Shown one piece after another: positions 8,237 through 15,943 of a stretch of DNA of 19,220 nt (the first letter of the stretch is position 1; the number at the start of each line of letters is the position of its first letter). The notes below the pieces were generated by a model that saw only the letters and a list, made by a program, of their open reading frames with translations, searched no databases and was not told the origin of the DNA. A program made the translations under genes and the position numbers. Location of the stretch: assembly GCA_023392535.1 (NCBI GenBank), contig JAEVYY010000022.1:1-19220 (forward strand), given 5' to 3'. This DNA is from Bacillota bacterium (lineage in GTDB: Bacteria > Bacillota > Clostridia > Lachnospirales > Lachnospiraceae).

Positions 8237-8279
8237 ATGAAGCATTTGGTAACACTGGGTTGTTGCAATAAATGAGGGA

Positions 8280-8747
8280 ATGGATGTAATGTGTATGGAT
8301 TTAGGAGTAAATTTATATAATAGACCCACTTGTTGCAGTAGGTGTGGTGGAATAATGGTGTTTGTCGGAGTTGGGGAGTATCACTGCGAAGATTGTAAAA
8401 ATGTTGAATATGATGATTATGGCAAAGTACGTCTTTATATTGAGCAGCACAAAGGAGCAACAGCTGCGCAGATTGAAAATGAGATTGGAGTAAGTCAAAA
8501 GGCCATCAGACAGATGCTTCGTGATGCCAAAATAGAGATTGCAGCAGAGTCAAAAATCTTTATGAAGTGTGAAATATGTGGTATTAATATTCGTTCTGGT
8601 AGATATTGTGAAGTATGTGAAGCAAATTATCACAACCAAATAGAAGAGGAACAAAGAAAAATAAAATTACACAATGCAAATAGAGGATACGGTCTGGATA
8701 CAGAGCATGATTTCAACGGTGAAAAACGTTTCCAAAGGGAGCACTAA
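8280..8747 (+). CDS. Zinc-ribbon / winged-helix protein, function unknown
   Basis: The 155-residue product has two treble-clef-like zinc sites: CxxC at 19-22 with CxxC at 36-39, and CxxC at 97-100 with CxxC at 110-113. Between them (about 46-90) lies a helix-turn-helix of winged type: YGKVRLYIEQHKG, then IENEIGVSQKAIRQMLRDAKI. The C-terminal 40 residues are charged and probably coiled. The layout recalls small flagellar-operon regulatory proteins of the YvyF type, but no flagellar gene is near, so I do not assign that role. The start is uncertain: GAGGG (8274-8278) is too close to 8280, and ATG codons at 8289 or 8295 are better spaced or closer to the conserved part. It follows purD by 43 bases and precedes the SH3b protein by 24. 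Confidence 0.85.
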   Translation: MDVMCMDLGVNLYNRPTCCSRCGGIMVFVGVGEYHCEDCKNVEYDDYGKVRLYIEQHKGATAAQIENEIGVSQKAIRQMLRDAKIEIAAESKIFMKCEICGINIRSGRYCEVCEANYHNQIEEEQRKIKLHNANRGYGLDTEHDFNGEKRFQREH

Positions 8748-8771
8748 TGTATTAAAAAGGGGTACAAAAAG

Positions 8772-10295
8772 ATGAATCAGAAAAAAACAATAATTAGTAT
8801 GATGATGAAAGCAATCATGGGTGTATATGCGGTGCTATTATGTGTTCAATTTACGACACTTGGTGTTTTAGCATATACGAGAACGACAGGAACTGTCGTA
8901 CCGGCAACCGCTAAGATCAGAGCGGAAGCCAATACATCAAGTGAAGTGGTAGGTAGCACAGCCGCAGGAAAAACAGTGTCGATTGTGGATGAAGCAACAG
9001 GAAGTGACGGAAATATATGGTATCAGATAGAAGTTGACGGAAATACTAAGGGATATATTCGTTCCGATCTGGTGACCAAGTCCGCTTCATCAGACTTATC
9101 AGCAAATACGTCTTCAAATGCTAGCGCGGATAAATCAGCAGCATCTGGAGCAGCGAATACAAGTTTGACGCAGGTGGATAGTCAGGCGGCTACGGTATCT
9201 ACTGCAAGTGCAAATGTTAGAAAAAGTGCATCTACGACAGCGGAGGTCATCAGTTCCATATCGAAAGGAACTTCTGTAACAATAACAGGTGAAACGACAG
9301 GAGATGATGGAAAAAGATGGTTTCAAATTACATATAATGGCACCTCTTCAGGATTTGTCCGTGCGGATTTGGTGACAGCAGGAGCAGCAGCAGAAACAGA
9401 AGTAGTAGGTACTAAGAATACCGATACGTCGACTGGTAAGCAAGACTCATCTCCTGAAGCAGAAACACAGGAAACATCTACAGAAGAAGGTAACGATTCT
9501 GCTGATACAGAGATGTCAAATCAAGAAGAATCGAATCAGGAAGAGCAAGAAACGACGCAAGGGTCGGTCGGAGCAGTGACAATTTTAACTACGGAAGAAA
9601 CGCCTGCGCTGCCATCCGGTTTTCAAGAAGTTTCCGTCACATTGAATAATGAAAATGTAAGAGCCTGGAAAAATGGAGATTTTTATATTTTTTATGGGCA
9701 ATCTGCGGATGGATCAGTAGGATTCTTTATGTATGATTCTGTGGAAAAAACATATCAAAGATATTTTATGTCAAATATTGATATGCCAGAAGAGAAGGAA
9801 ACATCTGCCCTATCAGATTTTTTAAAGCCAGTTACGATAGGGATGGCAGCTGTTCTATTGATTCTTTTAATTATTATAGTGATACTGACCATTAAAATTA
9901 ATGAATATAAAGAAGAATTGAGCTGGGATTCAGAAGAAGAGGATGAGTACCCGGAGGAAGAAATAGAAGAAGAGGAAGAAGAGCTTCCGAGACAATATAG
10001 AAAGAAAAAGAAAAAAGTCAGACCGGTCTTTGAGGAAGAAGAGGAAGAAGAGGAAGAAGAGCCAGAGCAGGTGACACGTCGGGTTAGAAAGAAAAAAGTG
10101 GATACTTCAAAACCTCAACCGAAGAGAGCACCGCAAAGTAAACCAAGGAATTTTCTGCAGGAGGAAGAATTAGAGTATCCTGTTAAGAAAAAAATTAAAA
10201 AGAAACCAGCCTTTGCGCCTATCTCAGATGATTTGGATCCAGACGATGAGGATACGTTTGTTTTTATTAATTTGGATGGTGAAGACTTGGATTAA
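8772..10295 (+). CDS. Membrane-anchored protein with two extracellular SH3b domains and a charged cytoplasmic tail
   Basis: The 507 residues divide clearly. A signal sequence or signal anchor covers about 1-35. SH3b domain 1 spans about 38-103, with KIRAEANTSSEVVG and KGYIRSDLVT. SH3b domain 2 spans about 141-203, with ANVRKSASTTAEVI and SGFVRADLVT. A Ser/Thr/Glu-rich linker runs to about 265, then a small predicted domain (282-335, containing WKNGDFYIFYGQ). One membrane span lies at about 354-375. The cytoplasmic tail of about 130 residues alternates acidic runs (ten consecutive Glu at 421-430) with lysine clusters and ends in acidic FINLDGEDLD. SH3b domains usually bind cell-wall peptides, so a wall-sensing or wall-attachment role is plausible; it has no enzymatic domain. 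AAGGGG (8757-8762) is the ribosome binding site. It is the last gene before a strong terminator, apparently in the purine run. Confidence 0.85.
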   Translation: MNQKKTIISMMMKAIMGVYAVLLCVQFTTLGVLAYTRTTGTVVPATAKIRAEANTSSEVVGSTAAGKTVSIVDEATGSDGNIWYQIEVDGNTKGYIRSDLVTKSASSDLSANTSSNASADKSAASGAANTSLTQVDSQAATVSTASANVRKSASTTAEVISSISKGTSVTITGETTGDDGKRWFQITYNGTSSGFVRADLVTAGAAAETEVVGTKNTDTSTGKQDSSPEAETQETSTEEGNDSADTEMSNQEESNQEEQETTQGSVGAVTILTTEETPALPSGFQEVSVTLNNENVRAWKNGDFYIFYGQSADGSVGFFMYDSVEKTYQRYFMSNIDMPEEKETSALSDFLKPVTIGMAAVLLILLIIIVILTIKINEYKEELSWDSEEEDEYPEEEIEEEEEELPRQYRKKKKKVRPVFEEEEEEEEEEPEQVTRRVRKKKVDTSKPQPKRAPQSKPRNFLQEEELEYPVKKKIKKKPAFAPISDDLDPDDEDTFVFINLDGEDLD

Positions 10296-10309
10296 TTAGC
10301 AAAGAAGTG

Positions 10310-10349
10310 AAATAACTAGACAATTAGAGATAATTGCTAGTTATTTTTT
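10310..10349 (+). terminator. Rho-independent terminator after the SH3b gene
   Basis: A 10-bp perfect stem (AAATAACTAG with CTAGTTATTT), one bulged A, six more pairs (CAATTA/TAATTG) and a GAGA loop are followed by a T run. The stem is long but AT-rich. It closes the purE-to-SH3b run. Confidence 0.85.
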
Positions 10350-10359
10350 CATTTGTACT

Positions 10360-10373
10360 TGAAAGATCATTCA
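10360..10373. promoter_or_regulatory. Candidate operator dyad far upstream of the aldolase gene
   Basis: TGAAAGATCATTCA is a palindrome apart from one non-pairing symmetric position, with TGAA and TTCA half-sites around GATC. It lies about 110 bases upstream of the aldolase -35 and shares its half-sites with the dyad inside that promoter. Its role is inferred only from position and resemblance. Confidence 0.3.
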
Positions 10374-10482
10374 TAAAGAAAGAACATACGTATGCATAAC
10401 GCAAAAAAATATGGTAATTATAGATACAAATGAGATAATTATTAGGCATTTTGCTAAAAAGAAATTTTATTACACACTATTA

Positions 10483-10511
10483 TTGACATGAAATAAAAAT
10501 TCATTTACAAT
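10483..10511 (+). promoter_or_regulatory. Promoter of the class II aldolase gene, with a dyad in the spacer
   Basis: TTGACA (10483-10488) and TACAAT (10506-10511) are 17 bases apart, a near-consensus vegetative promoter. The spacer contains TGAA-N7-TTCA (10489-10503), positioned so that a bound repressor would block RNA polymerase. Transcription would begin near 10518, with the CGGAGGA ribosome binding site at 10548-10554. Confidence 0.8.
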
Positions 10512-10561
10512 CATGCATGTAGAAACAAAAAGTATTAGATAAAAAATCGGAGGAACTAATA

Positions 10562-11419
10562 ATGTTACTTAATATGAAAGATCTTTTAAGCGTTGCAAAC
10601 GAAAATAATTTTGCAGTGCCAGCATTCAACATTAGCTCTTATGCAATGTTCAACGGAATCATGGCTGCTTCTGAGGAAAAAAATGCACCTGTTATTATTG
10701 CAATTCATCCAGATGAATTGAGCCATATTGGAGTAGATGTTATTCAATCAATCAGACAGAGAGCCTACAAATCAACAGTTCCTGTTTGTATTCATTTGGA
10801 TCATGGCGCATCTTTTGAACAGGTCATGGTCGCTATCGAAGCTGGGTACACATCAGTTATGATTGATGGTTCCAGTCTTCCATTTGAAGAAAATATCGCA
10901 ATTTGTAAAAAGGTATGTGAAGCAGCTCATGCGGCAAACATATCTGTAGAGGGAGAACTTGGAACAATTGGAACCACAGATTCTACAGAAACAGCGAACC
11001 ATGTAATTGTATATACAAAACCAGATGATGCTGTTAAATTTGTAGCAGAAACAGGTGTTGATACATTGGCAATTGCAATAGGAACTTGCCATGGACTATA
11101 TCCAGCAGGAATGAAACCGGAATTAAGACTAGATTTACTAAAAGAAATCAAGTCAAAAGTATCTATCCCATTAGTTCTGCACGGAGGATCTAATAACCCA
11201 GATAAAGAAATTGGGGAGTCTGTAACATTAGGAGTTAATAAGATTAATATCTCCAGTGACATAAAAGCAGCATATTATGTTAAGATGAGAGAAGTTCTGA
11301 AAGATGATAGTCTTAGAGAACCAAATATGATTGAGCCATCTTGTATAGAAGCAATGAAAGAAGTTGCATATCAAAAAATCCAGCTTTTCAAGGCTGATGG
11401 AAAAGCCACTCTCTATTAA
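10562..11419 (+). CDS. Class II ketose-bisphosphate aldolase
   Basis: The 285-residue product belongs to the zinc-dependent class II aldolases, which split fructose- or tagatose-bisphosphate or related ketose phosphates into DHAP and an aldehyde. Expected residues are in place: Asp80 and His81 in HLDHG, Glu132 in VEGELG, His177 in GTCHG, His207 in LHGGS, and Asn229 in NKINISSD for phosphate binding. The length and the VEGELGTIGTTD segment place it nearer the GatY/KbaY/FbaA-like group, but the exact substrate cannot be read from the sequence. It has its own strong promoter and a terminator. The RpiR-type regulator that follows may sense a sugar phosphate, which would fit a dedicated sugar pathway rather than central glycolysis. 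Confidence 0.92.
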   Translation: MLLNMKDLLSVANENNFAVPAFNISSYAMFNGIMAASEEKNAPVIIAIHPDELSHIGVDVIQSIRQRAYKSTVPVCIHLDHGASFEQVMVAIEAGYTSVMIDGSSLPFEENIAICKKVCEAAHAANISVEGELGTIGTTDSTETANHVIVYTKPDDAVKFVAETGVDTLAIAIGTCHGLYPAGMKPELRLDLLKEIKSKVSIPLVLHGGSNNPDKEIGESVTLGVNKINISSDIKAAYYVKMREVLKDDSLREPNMIEPSCIEAMKEVAYQKIQLFKADGKATLY

Positions 11420-11454
11420 TTAACATACAGACCTAAACAAAAATTCTGACATTG

Positions 11455-11490
11455 GCCCCGTAAAATGAAATTATAATTTTATGGGGCATT
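11455..11490 (+). terminator. Terminator after the aldolase gene
   Basis: The stem GCCCCGTAAAAT pairs with ATTTTATGGGGC (12 pairs, one G-U) around a nine-base loop and is followed by a short ATTT. The U tract is weak, but the GC-rich base of the stem supports the call. Confidence 0.7.
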
Positions 11491-11601
11491 TCCATGCATT
11501 AATAGAATAAAAGAATAATTAAGTACAACCATATTTTTACATAAAAAGCTTGATAAAGTTGCTAGAATAAGGCAATATAGACAATAGAGGGGAGGTACAT
11601 A

Positions 11602-12438
11602 ATGTTAGACAGACCTGTATTAGATGTAATCAAAGACAATTATGAAAAGATTTTTTCGGCGGAAAAGAAAGTGGCAGACTATATTTTAGATCACCCACAG
11701 GATGCAGTGGATGCCAATGTATCTGAATTAGCAAAAGCAAGCGGTGTGAGCGATGCAACTGTTGTACGTATGTGTCACCATTTAGGTTATAAAGGCTATT
11801 ATCAATTTCGGTTGATGCTGGCGAAAGATGTCGGAAGAGATGAGTCAGATGAGATTGAGGAGCAACAAGATAAACCCAATCACGTTTTGAAAATATTTCA
11901 TGATTATGTAAATTCTTTAACTGCAATAGGAGAAAATTTGAATGAGGAAGATATGCAGGCTTGTGCGAATTTAATTAAAACTTGCAAACAAGCACATATT
12001 TTAGCAGTGGGAAATACTACTCCACTGGCGCTTTATATGGGATTCCGATTAGGAAGGCTGGGAGTGAAATGTACCTATGATATTTCGCCCGAGTACTTTT
12101 TAAATCATGTGAATTTGGCTGATAAGGGAGATATCATAATAGCCATCTCTCAATCCGGCGGGTCCAGACAAGTAATACAGGGGATGGAGCTGGCCAAAGA
12201 AAAAGGCTTAAAGATGATAGCAATTACTGGATACAGACAATCTCCCGTTTCAGATCTGGCAGATTATGTATTAATATCAAATGGAAGAAAAGAATCTTTT
12301 AATTATTACAGAAATTATGCGCATTTAAAAGAAACAGCTCTTATTGATGTTTTATTAGAACTGGTAACGAACTGGGAAAAAATCGAAGCAGTGGCTGCTT
12401 ATAAACCAGAAGTTATATTGTCTGAATATAAGTATTAA
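11602..12438 (+). CDS. RpiR/MurR-family transcriptional regulator with SIS domain
   Basis: The 278-residue product has the N-terminal HTH_6 domain of the RpiR family (about 1-77), including NVSELAKASGVSDATVVRMCHHLGYKGYYQFR split over the two recognition helices. A C-terminal SIS sugar-phosphate-binding domain (about 110-255) has VGNTTPLALYMGFRLGRLG and AISQSGGSRQVI, whose Ser-rich loop contacts phosphosugars in this family. Such proteins sense a sugar phosphate and repress or activate catabolic genes. The GGGGAGG ribosome binding site lies 6 bases before the ATG. The gene is transcribed in the same direction as the aldolase but separated by a terminator, so it is probably its own unit. I found no convincing promoter. 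The aldolase is the most likely target, given the dyad in its promoter; this is inference. Confidence 0.93.
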   Translation: MLDRPVLDVIKDNYEKIFSAEKKVADYILDHPQDAVDANVSELAKASGVSDATVVRMCHHLGYKGYYQFRLMLAKDVGRDESDEIEEQQDKPNHVLKIFHDYVNSLTAIGENLNEEDMQACANLIKTCKQAHILAVGNTTPLALYMGFRLGRLGVKCTYDISPEYFLNHVNLADKGDIIIAISQSGGSRQVIQGMELAKEKGLKMIAITGYRQSPVSDLADYVLISNGRKESFNYYRNYAHLKETALIDVLLELVTNWEKIEAVAAYKPEVILSEYKY

Positions 12439-12450
12439 AATGAAAGAAGT

Positions 12451-12488
12451 AAAATCCTTATTTTGTGATTGCATGATAAGGATTTTTT
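12451..12488 (+). terminator. Terminator after the RpiR gene
   Basis: AAAATCCTTAT (12451-12461) and ATAAGGATTTT (12476-12486) form an 11-bp perfect stem around a 14-base loop, followed by T residues. Confidence 0.8.
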
Positions 12489-12524
12489 GCATATAAAAAT
12501 TTTATAAAAGTTAAATAAAATTGA

Positions 12525-12552
12525 TTGAATAAAATGCTAGTTGTGATATATT
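12525..12552 (+). promoter_or_regulatory. Probable promoter of the GntR-clpC operon
   Basis: TTGAAT (12525-12530), a 16-base spacer and TATATT (12547-12552) preceded by TGA give an extended -10 promoter. The octamer ATTGAATA occurs at 12524-12531 and again at 12550-12557, overlapping the -35 and the region just after the -10. This makes it a possible site for autoregulation. No CtsR-type heptad repeat (GGTCAAA direct repeats) is present. Confidence 0.55.
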
Positions 12553-12583
12553 GAATATAACAGAAGCGGAGGCGTGATTAATT

Positions 12584-12961
12584 ATGATTATAGAAATTGA
12601 TTTTAATAGTGAAGAAGCGCTATATATACAGCTTCACGATCAGATTATTATAGGAATTGCGACATGCAGATTTAAAGAGGGAGATGCATTGCCATCCGTT
12701 AGACAATTAGCAGACAGCATTGGCATTAATATGCATACAGTAAATAAAGCATATACAGTATTGAAGCAAGAGGGATTTGTGAAAGTTGATCGACGCAGAG
12801 GCGCTGTGATTGCAATTGACATCGATAAATTGCAGGCACTTGAAGAAATGAAAAGAGATTTAAGAGTAGTATTGGCAAAAGGAAGTTGTAAGAATATTTC
12901 CAAAGAAGAAGTGCATGCTCTTATAGAAGAAATATATGAAGATTATGGAGGACTCGAATAA
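12584..12961 (+). CDS. GntR-family (YtrA-like) transcriptional regulator
   Basis: The 125-residue product is a short GntR repressor of the YtrA type. It has an N-terminal winged helix (about 8-77) with the sequence LPSVRQLADSIGINMHTVNKAY and the wing QEGFVKVDRRRGAV, then a short helical dimerisation tail of about 45 residues with no ligand-binding domain. GGAGG (12568-12572) lies 11 bases before the ATG, a little long. The stop overlaps the clpC start by one base (TAATG), so the two are translationally coupled. In many Firmicutes this position is held by CtsR and McsA/McsB. Here the GntR protein is the only regulator present, so it probably controls clpC, though what signal it responds to is unknown. 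Confidence 0.93.
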   Translation: MIIEIDFNSEEALYIQLHDQIIIGIATCRFKEGDALPSVRQLADSIGINMHTVNKAYTVLKQEGFVKVDRRRGAVIAIDIDKLQALEEMKRDLRVVLAKGSCKNISKEEVHALIEEIYEDYGGLE

Positions 12962-15408
12962 TGCAGTCACAATATACAGACAAGGCAAAGACAGCATTAC
13001 ATCTTGCTACTAAGATGGCAAAAAATCTAAGACAGAACTATATTGGAACAGAACATATTCTGTTAGGCTTATTAAAGGAAAATACTGGTGTAGCAGCAAA
13101 AGTGCTATTAGATAATGGCGTGGATGAAAAGCAGATGTTGGATATGATTAAAGATCTTATTGCTCCCGGAAATGCTATTGTATTAGAGGAGCAGGATGGA
13201 TATTCACCTCGTGCACGTAAAGTACTGGAGGACAGTCATAGACAGGCAGAGCGTTTTCATTCGGAGCTCACAGGTACGGAGCATATTCTGCTATCTCTTT
13301 TAAAAGAGGGTGAAAATGTAGCGGTAAGGCTTTTGAATACCATGAGCATTTCGGTACAAAAGATTTACATTGATATTTTGATAGCGATGGGTGAAGATGG
13401 TATGTTATATAAAGATGATCTGAGCTCAAAACAGGGAAAGAAAAAAAAGAAAGAAGGAACACTTACCCTGGATCAATATAGCCGCGATCTTACCGTACAG
13501 GCAAAAGATGGTAAGTTGGATCCTGTCATTGGAAGGAATGAAGAGATTCAAAGAGTCATTCAAATCCTTAGCAGAAGAACGAAGAACAATCCATGCCTAG
13601 TAGGAGAACCGGGTGTTGGTAAGACAGCAATTGCGGAAGGATTGGCACAAAGAATTATACAAGGTGATGTTCCGGATACAGTCAAACATAAGAGAGTAGT
13701 GACATTGGATCTCTCGGGTATGGTAGCGGGTAGTAAGTATCGGGGTGAATTTGAGGAAAGAATAAAAAAAGTAATTAAAGAAGTAATAGAAGATGGTAAT
13801 ATTATTCTATTTTTAGATGAGCTGCATACCATTATCGGTGCTGGTGGAGCGGAGGGAGCCATCGACGCTTCCAATATCTTAAAACCTTCTCTGGCAAGAG
13901 GAGAAATTCAATTGATTGGTGCAACAACAATTGAAGAATATCGTAAATATATTGAAAAAGATGCAGCGTTAGAGAGAAGATTTCAGCCTATTACGATAGA
14001 TGAGCCAAGTGAGGAACAGGCAGTAGAGATACTAAAGGGTATTGCCTATAAATACGAACAGCATCATGGAGTTACGATTTTAGCGGAAGCAATAGAAGCT
14101 GCCGTAGAATTATCAAATCGATATATTAATGATAGAAATCTCCCAGATAAAGCTATTGACTTGATTGATGAGGCATCTTCAGCGATTCGACTAAAGAATA
14201 TGCATATCCCGGAAGGTATAAAACAATTAGCGGATACCATTAAAGATTTGGAATTGCAAATAGAAGAAGCGATTAAATCAGAATCTTTTACGCAGGCAGG
14301 TGAATTAAAAAGGGAAGAAGATCAATGTATTAAAAAATACAATCGATTAAAAATGCGTTATGAAAAAAATCAAGCGCTAAAAAAGTATATGGTAACTGAA
14401 AATGATATAGCAGAAGTGGTATCTGTATGGACTAAAATTCCAGTCAAAAAATTAGCGGAGAAAGAGAGCGAACGTTTACTAAGATTAGAAGCAATTCTCC
14501 ATAAAAGAGTGATTGGGCAGAATGAAGCAGTAGAAGCGGTTGCCAAAGCTATGAGGCGAGGCCGTGTCGGACTACAGGATCCGAACAGACCAATCGGTTC
14601 CTTTCTCTTTTTGGGACCGACGGGTGTGGGAAAGACAGAACTTAGTAAAGCATTGGCAGAAGCTATGTTTGGATTAAAAGATGCATTGATTCGCGTGGAT
14701 ATGTCTGAATATATGGAGCAACATTCTGTTGCGAAATTAATTGGTTCACCGCCTGGATATGTAGGATTTGAAGAAGGCGGTCAGCTAAGTGAAAAAGTTA
14801 GGCGTAACCCATATTCAGTGATATTATTTGATGAGGTCGAAAAGGCTCATCCGGATGTTTTCAATGTACTATTACAAGTTCTGGATGATGGGCATATTAC
14901 AGATTCCAAAGGAAGAAAAGTAAGCTTTAAGAATACCATACTTATTATGACATCTAATGCCGGTGCCCAGCGTATCATAGATCCTAAAAACCTTGGATTT
15001 ACAGCAGTATCAGATGAAAATCAAAATTATAAGAAAATGAAGGATAGCGTAATGGAGGAAGTGAAAAGACTATTCAAGCCTGAATTCATAAACAGGATTG
15101 ATGAAATCATGGTATTCCATCCTCTAAATAAGGATGATATGAAACAAATCATTACATTATTAGCAAGGGGTCTGAGTATACGTTGTAAGACACAAATGGA
15201 TATTGATCTTACGATTAGTCCTTCTGCGAAGTCGTATATTGTTGATAAGTATTCAGATCTGAAGATGGGGGCAAGACCTTTGAAAAGAGCTATCCAGACA
15301 ACAATAGAAGATTCTTTGGCAGAAGAGATTCTGGCAGGAAAAGTAAAAAATGGTGATCATGTAAGTGTTGGATTGAAGAATAAAAAGATTACTTTTACAG
15401 TAAAATAG
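12961..15408 (+). CDS. clpC: ATP-dependent Clp protease ATP-binding subunit ClpC
   Basis: ClpC is a ring-forming AAA+ unfoldase that feeds proteins to ClpP. The 815 residues contain the double N-terminal repeat (about 1-140). AAA module 1 has Walker A GEPGVGKTA at 215-223, Walker B FLDELH at 284-289 and arginine finger at 339-340. A coiled-coil middle domain with a UVR-like segment covers about 420-475. AAA module 2 has Walker A GPTGVGKTE at 552-560, Walker B ILFDEVEKAH at 621-630 and sensor-2 GARPLKR at 770-776. A Leu-Gly-Phe tripeptide at 678-680 fits the ClpP-docking loop, so it should work with ClpP rather than as a lone disaggregase. No adaptor genes (mcsA, mcsB) adjoin it. A 113-base gap follows; it holds no clear promoter or terminator. 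Confidence 0.96.
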   Translation: MQSQYTDKAKTALHLATKMAKNLRQNYIGTEHILLGLLKENTGVAAKVLLDNGVDEKQMLDMIKDLIAPGNAIVLEEQDGYSPRARKVLEDSHRQAERFHSELTGTEHILLSLLKEGENVAVRLLNTMSISVQKIYIDILIAMGEDGMLYKDDLSSKQGKKKKKEGTLTLDQYSRDLTVQAKDGKLDPVIGRNEEIQRVIQILSRRTKNNPCLVGEPGVGKTAIAEGLAQRIIQGDVPDTVKHKRVVTLDLSGMVAGSKYRGEFEERIKKVIKEVIEDGNIILFLDELHTIIGAGGAEGAIDASNILKPSLARGEIQLIGATTIEEYRKYIEKDAALERRFQPITIDEPSEEQAVEILKGIAYKYEQHHGVTILAEAIEAAVELSNRYINDRNLPDKAIDLIDEASSAIRLKNMHIPEGIKQLADTIKDLELQIEEAIKSESFTQAGELKREEDQCIKKYNRLKMRYEKNQALKKYMVTENDIAEVVSVWTKIPVKKLAEKESERLLRLEAILHKRVIGQNEAVEAVAKAMRRGRVGLQDPNRPIGSFLFLGPTGVGKTELSKALAEAMFGLKDALIRVDMSEYMEQHSVAKLIGSPPGYVGFEEGGQLSEKVRRNPYSVILFDEVEKAHPDVFNVLLQVLDDGHITDSKGRKVSFKNTILIMTSNAGAQRIIDPKNLGFTAVSDENQNYKKMKDSVMEEVKRLFKPEFINRIDEIMVFHPLNKDDMKQIITLLARGLSIRCKTQMDIDLTISPSAKSYIVDKYSDLKMGARPLKRAIQTTIEDSLAEEILAGKVKNGDHVSVGLKNKKITFTVK

Positions 15409-15521
15409 TGTAGAAAAAAAATAAAATATCAATTATACTAAGGGTGATATGGTTCATGAAAAGGTAAAGCGAATACATTATAAAAAGGTATGATTCGTCG
15501 TATTATAGGAGGATACAAGAG

Positions 15522-15932
15522 ATGGCAGTAATTGAACAGTTACTTCGTTCTGAAAAAGATGGTACCATTAGTTTTGGGAATCATAAGTTAACCCAGAAAT
15601 CAAAAGTAGAGGATTTTGAACATGCAGGTGACTTATATAAAGTAAAGACCTTTCAGACAATGACCAAATTGGAAAAAAACGGAATGTTCGTGTATGAATC
15701 TGTTCCGGGAACGAGTGTCATTAATTTTAAAGAGACTCAGGATGGTGTGATGTTTTCAGTGGAAGGTGATGAGGATGCACAAATTACAGTAGGTTTGGAA
15801 GAGGATACAGAATACGAGGTAATTCTTGCAGGAGAATCAACGGGTAAGATGAGTACGAATCTTGGTGGTAAGTTAAATATGAGTGTTGAACTTGCGGATG
15901 CGGGTGAGGTCACTGTTGTAATAAAGAAATAG
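15522..15932 (+). CDS. Conserved Clostridial protein between clpC and radA, function unknown
   Basis: The 136-residue product has no signal peptide or membrane segment and is probably rich in beta strands, with the pattern of a small sandwich fold (ITVGLEEDTEYEVILAG, TNLGGKLNMSVELADAGEVTVVIK). I recall close relatives in Lachnospiraceae that public annotation sometimes labels endosialidase; no sialidase catalytic motif (such as Asp boxes) is visible, so I do not accept that name. AGGAGG (15507-15512) is a strong ribosome binding site 9 bases before the ATG. The gene ends at a strong terminator and its upstream promoter is unclear. Its position beside clpC and radA suggests a housekeeping role. 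Confidence 0.85.
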   Translation: MAVIEQLLRSEKDGTISFGNHKLTQKSKVEDFEHAGDLYKVKTFQTMTKLEKNGMFVYESVPGTSVINFKETQDGVMFSVEGDEDAQITVGLEEDTEYEVILAGESTGKMSTNLGGKLNMSVELADAGEVTVVIKK

Positions 15933-15943
15933 TTTGAAATCAG

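Noticed and set aside
7799..8329. Reverse-strand frame of 176 codons opposite purD
   Set aside because: It lies wholly antisense to conserved purD sequence and the start of the zinc-protein gene. Its composition is that of a shadow frame and it has no ribosome binding site of note.
15455..15496. Possible 14-codon peptide between clpC and the 136-residue protein gene
   Set aside because: It is very short and has no clear ribosome binding site or conservation evidence. It may be chance.
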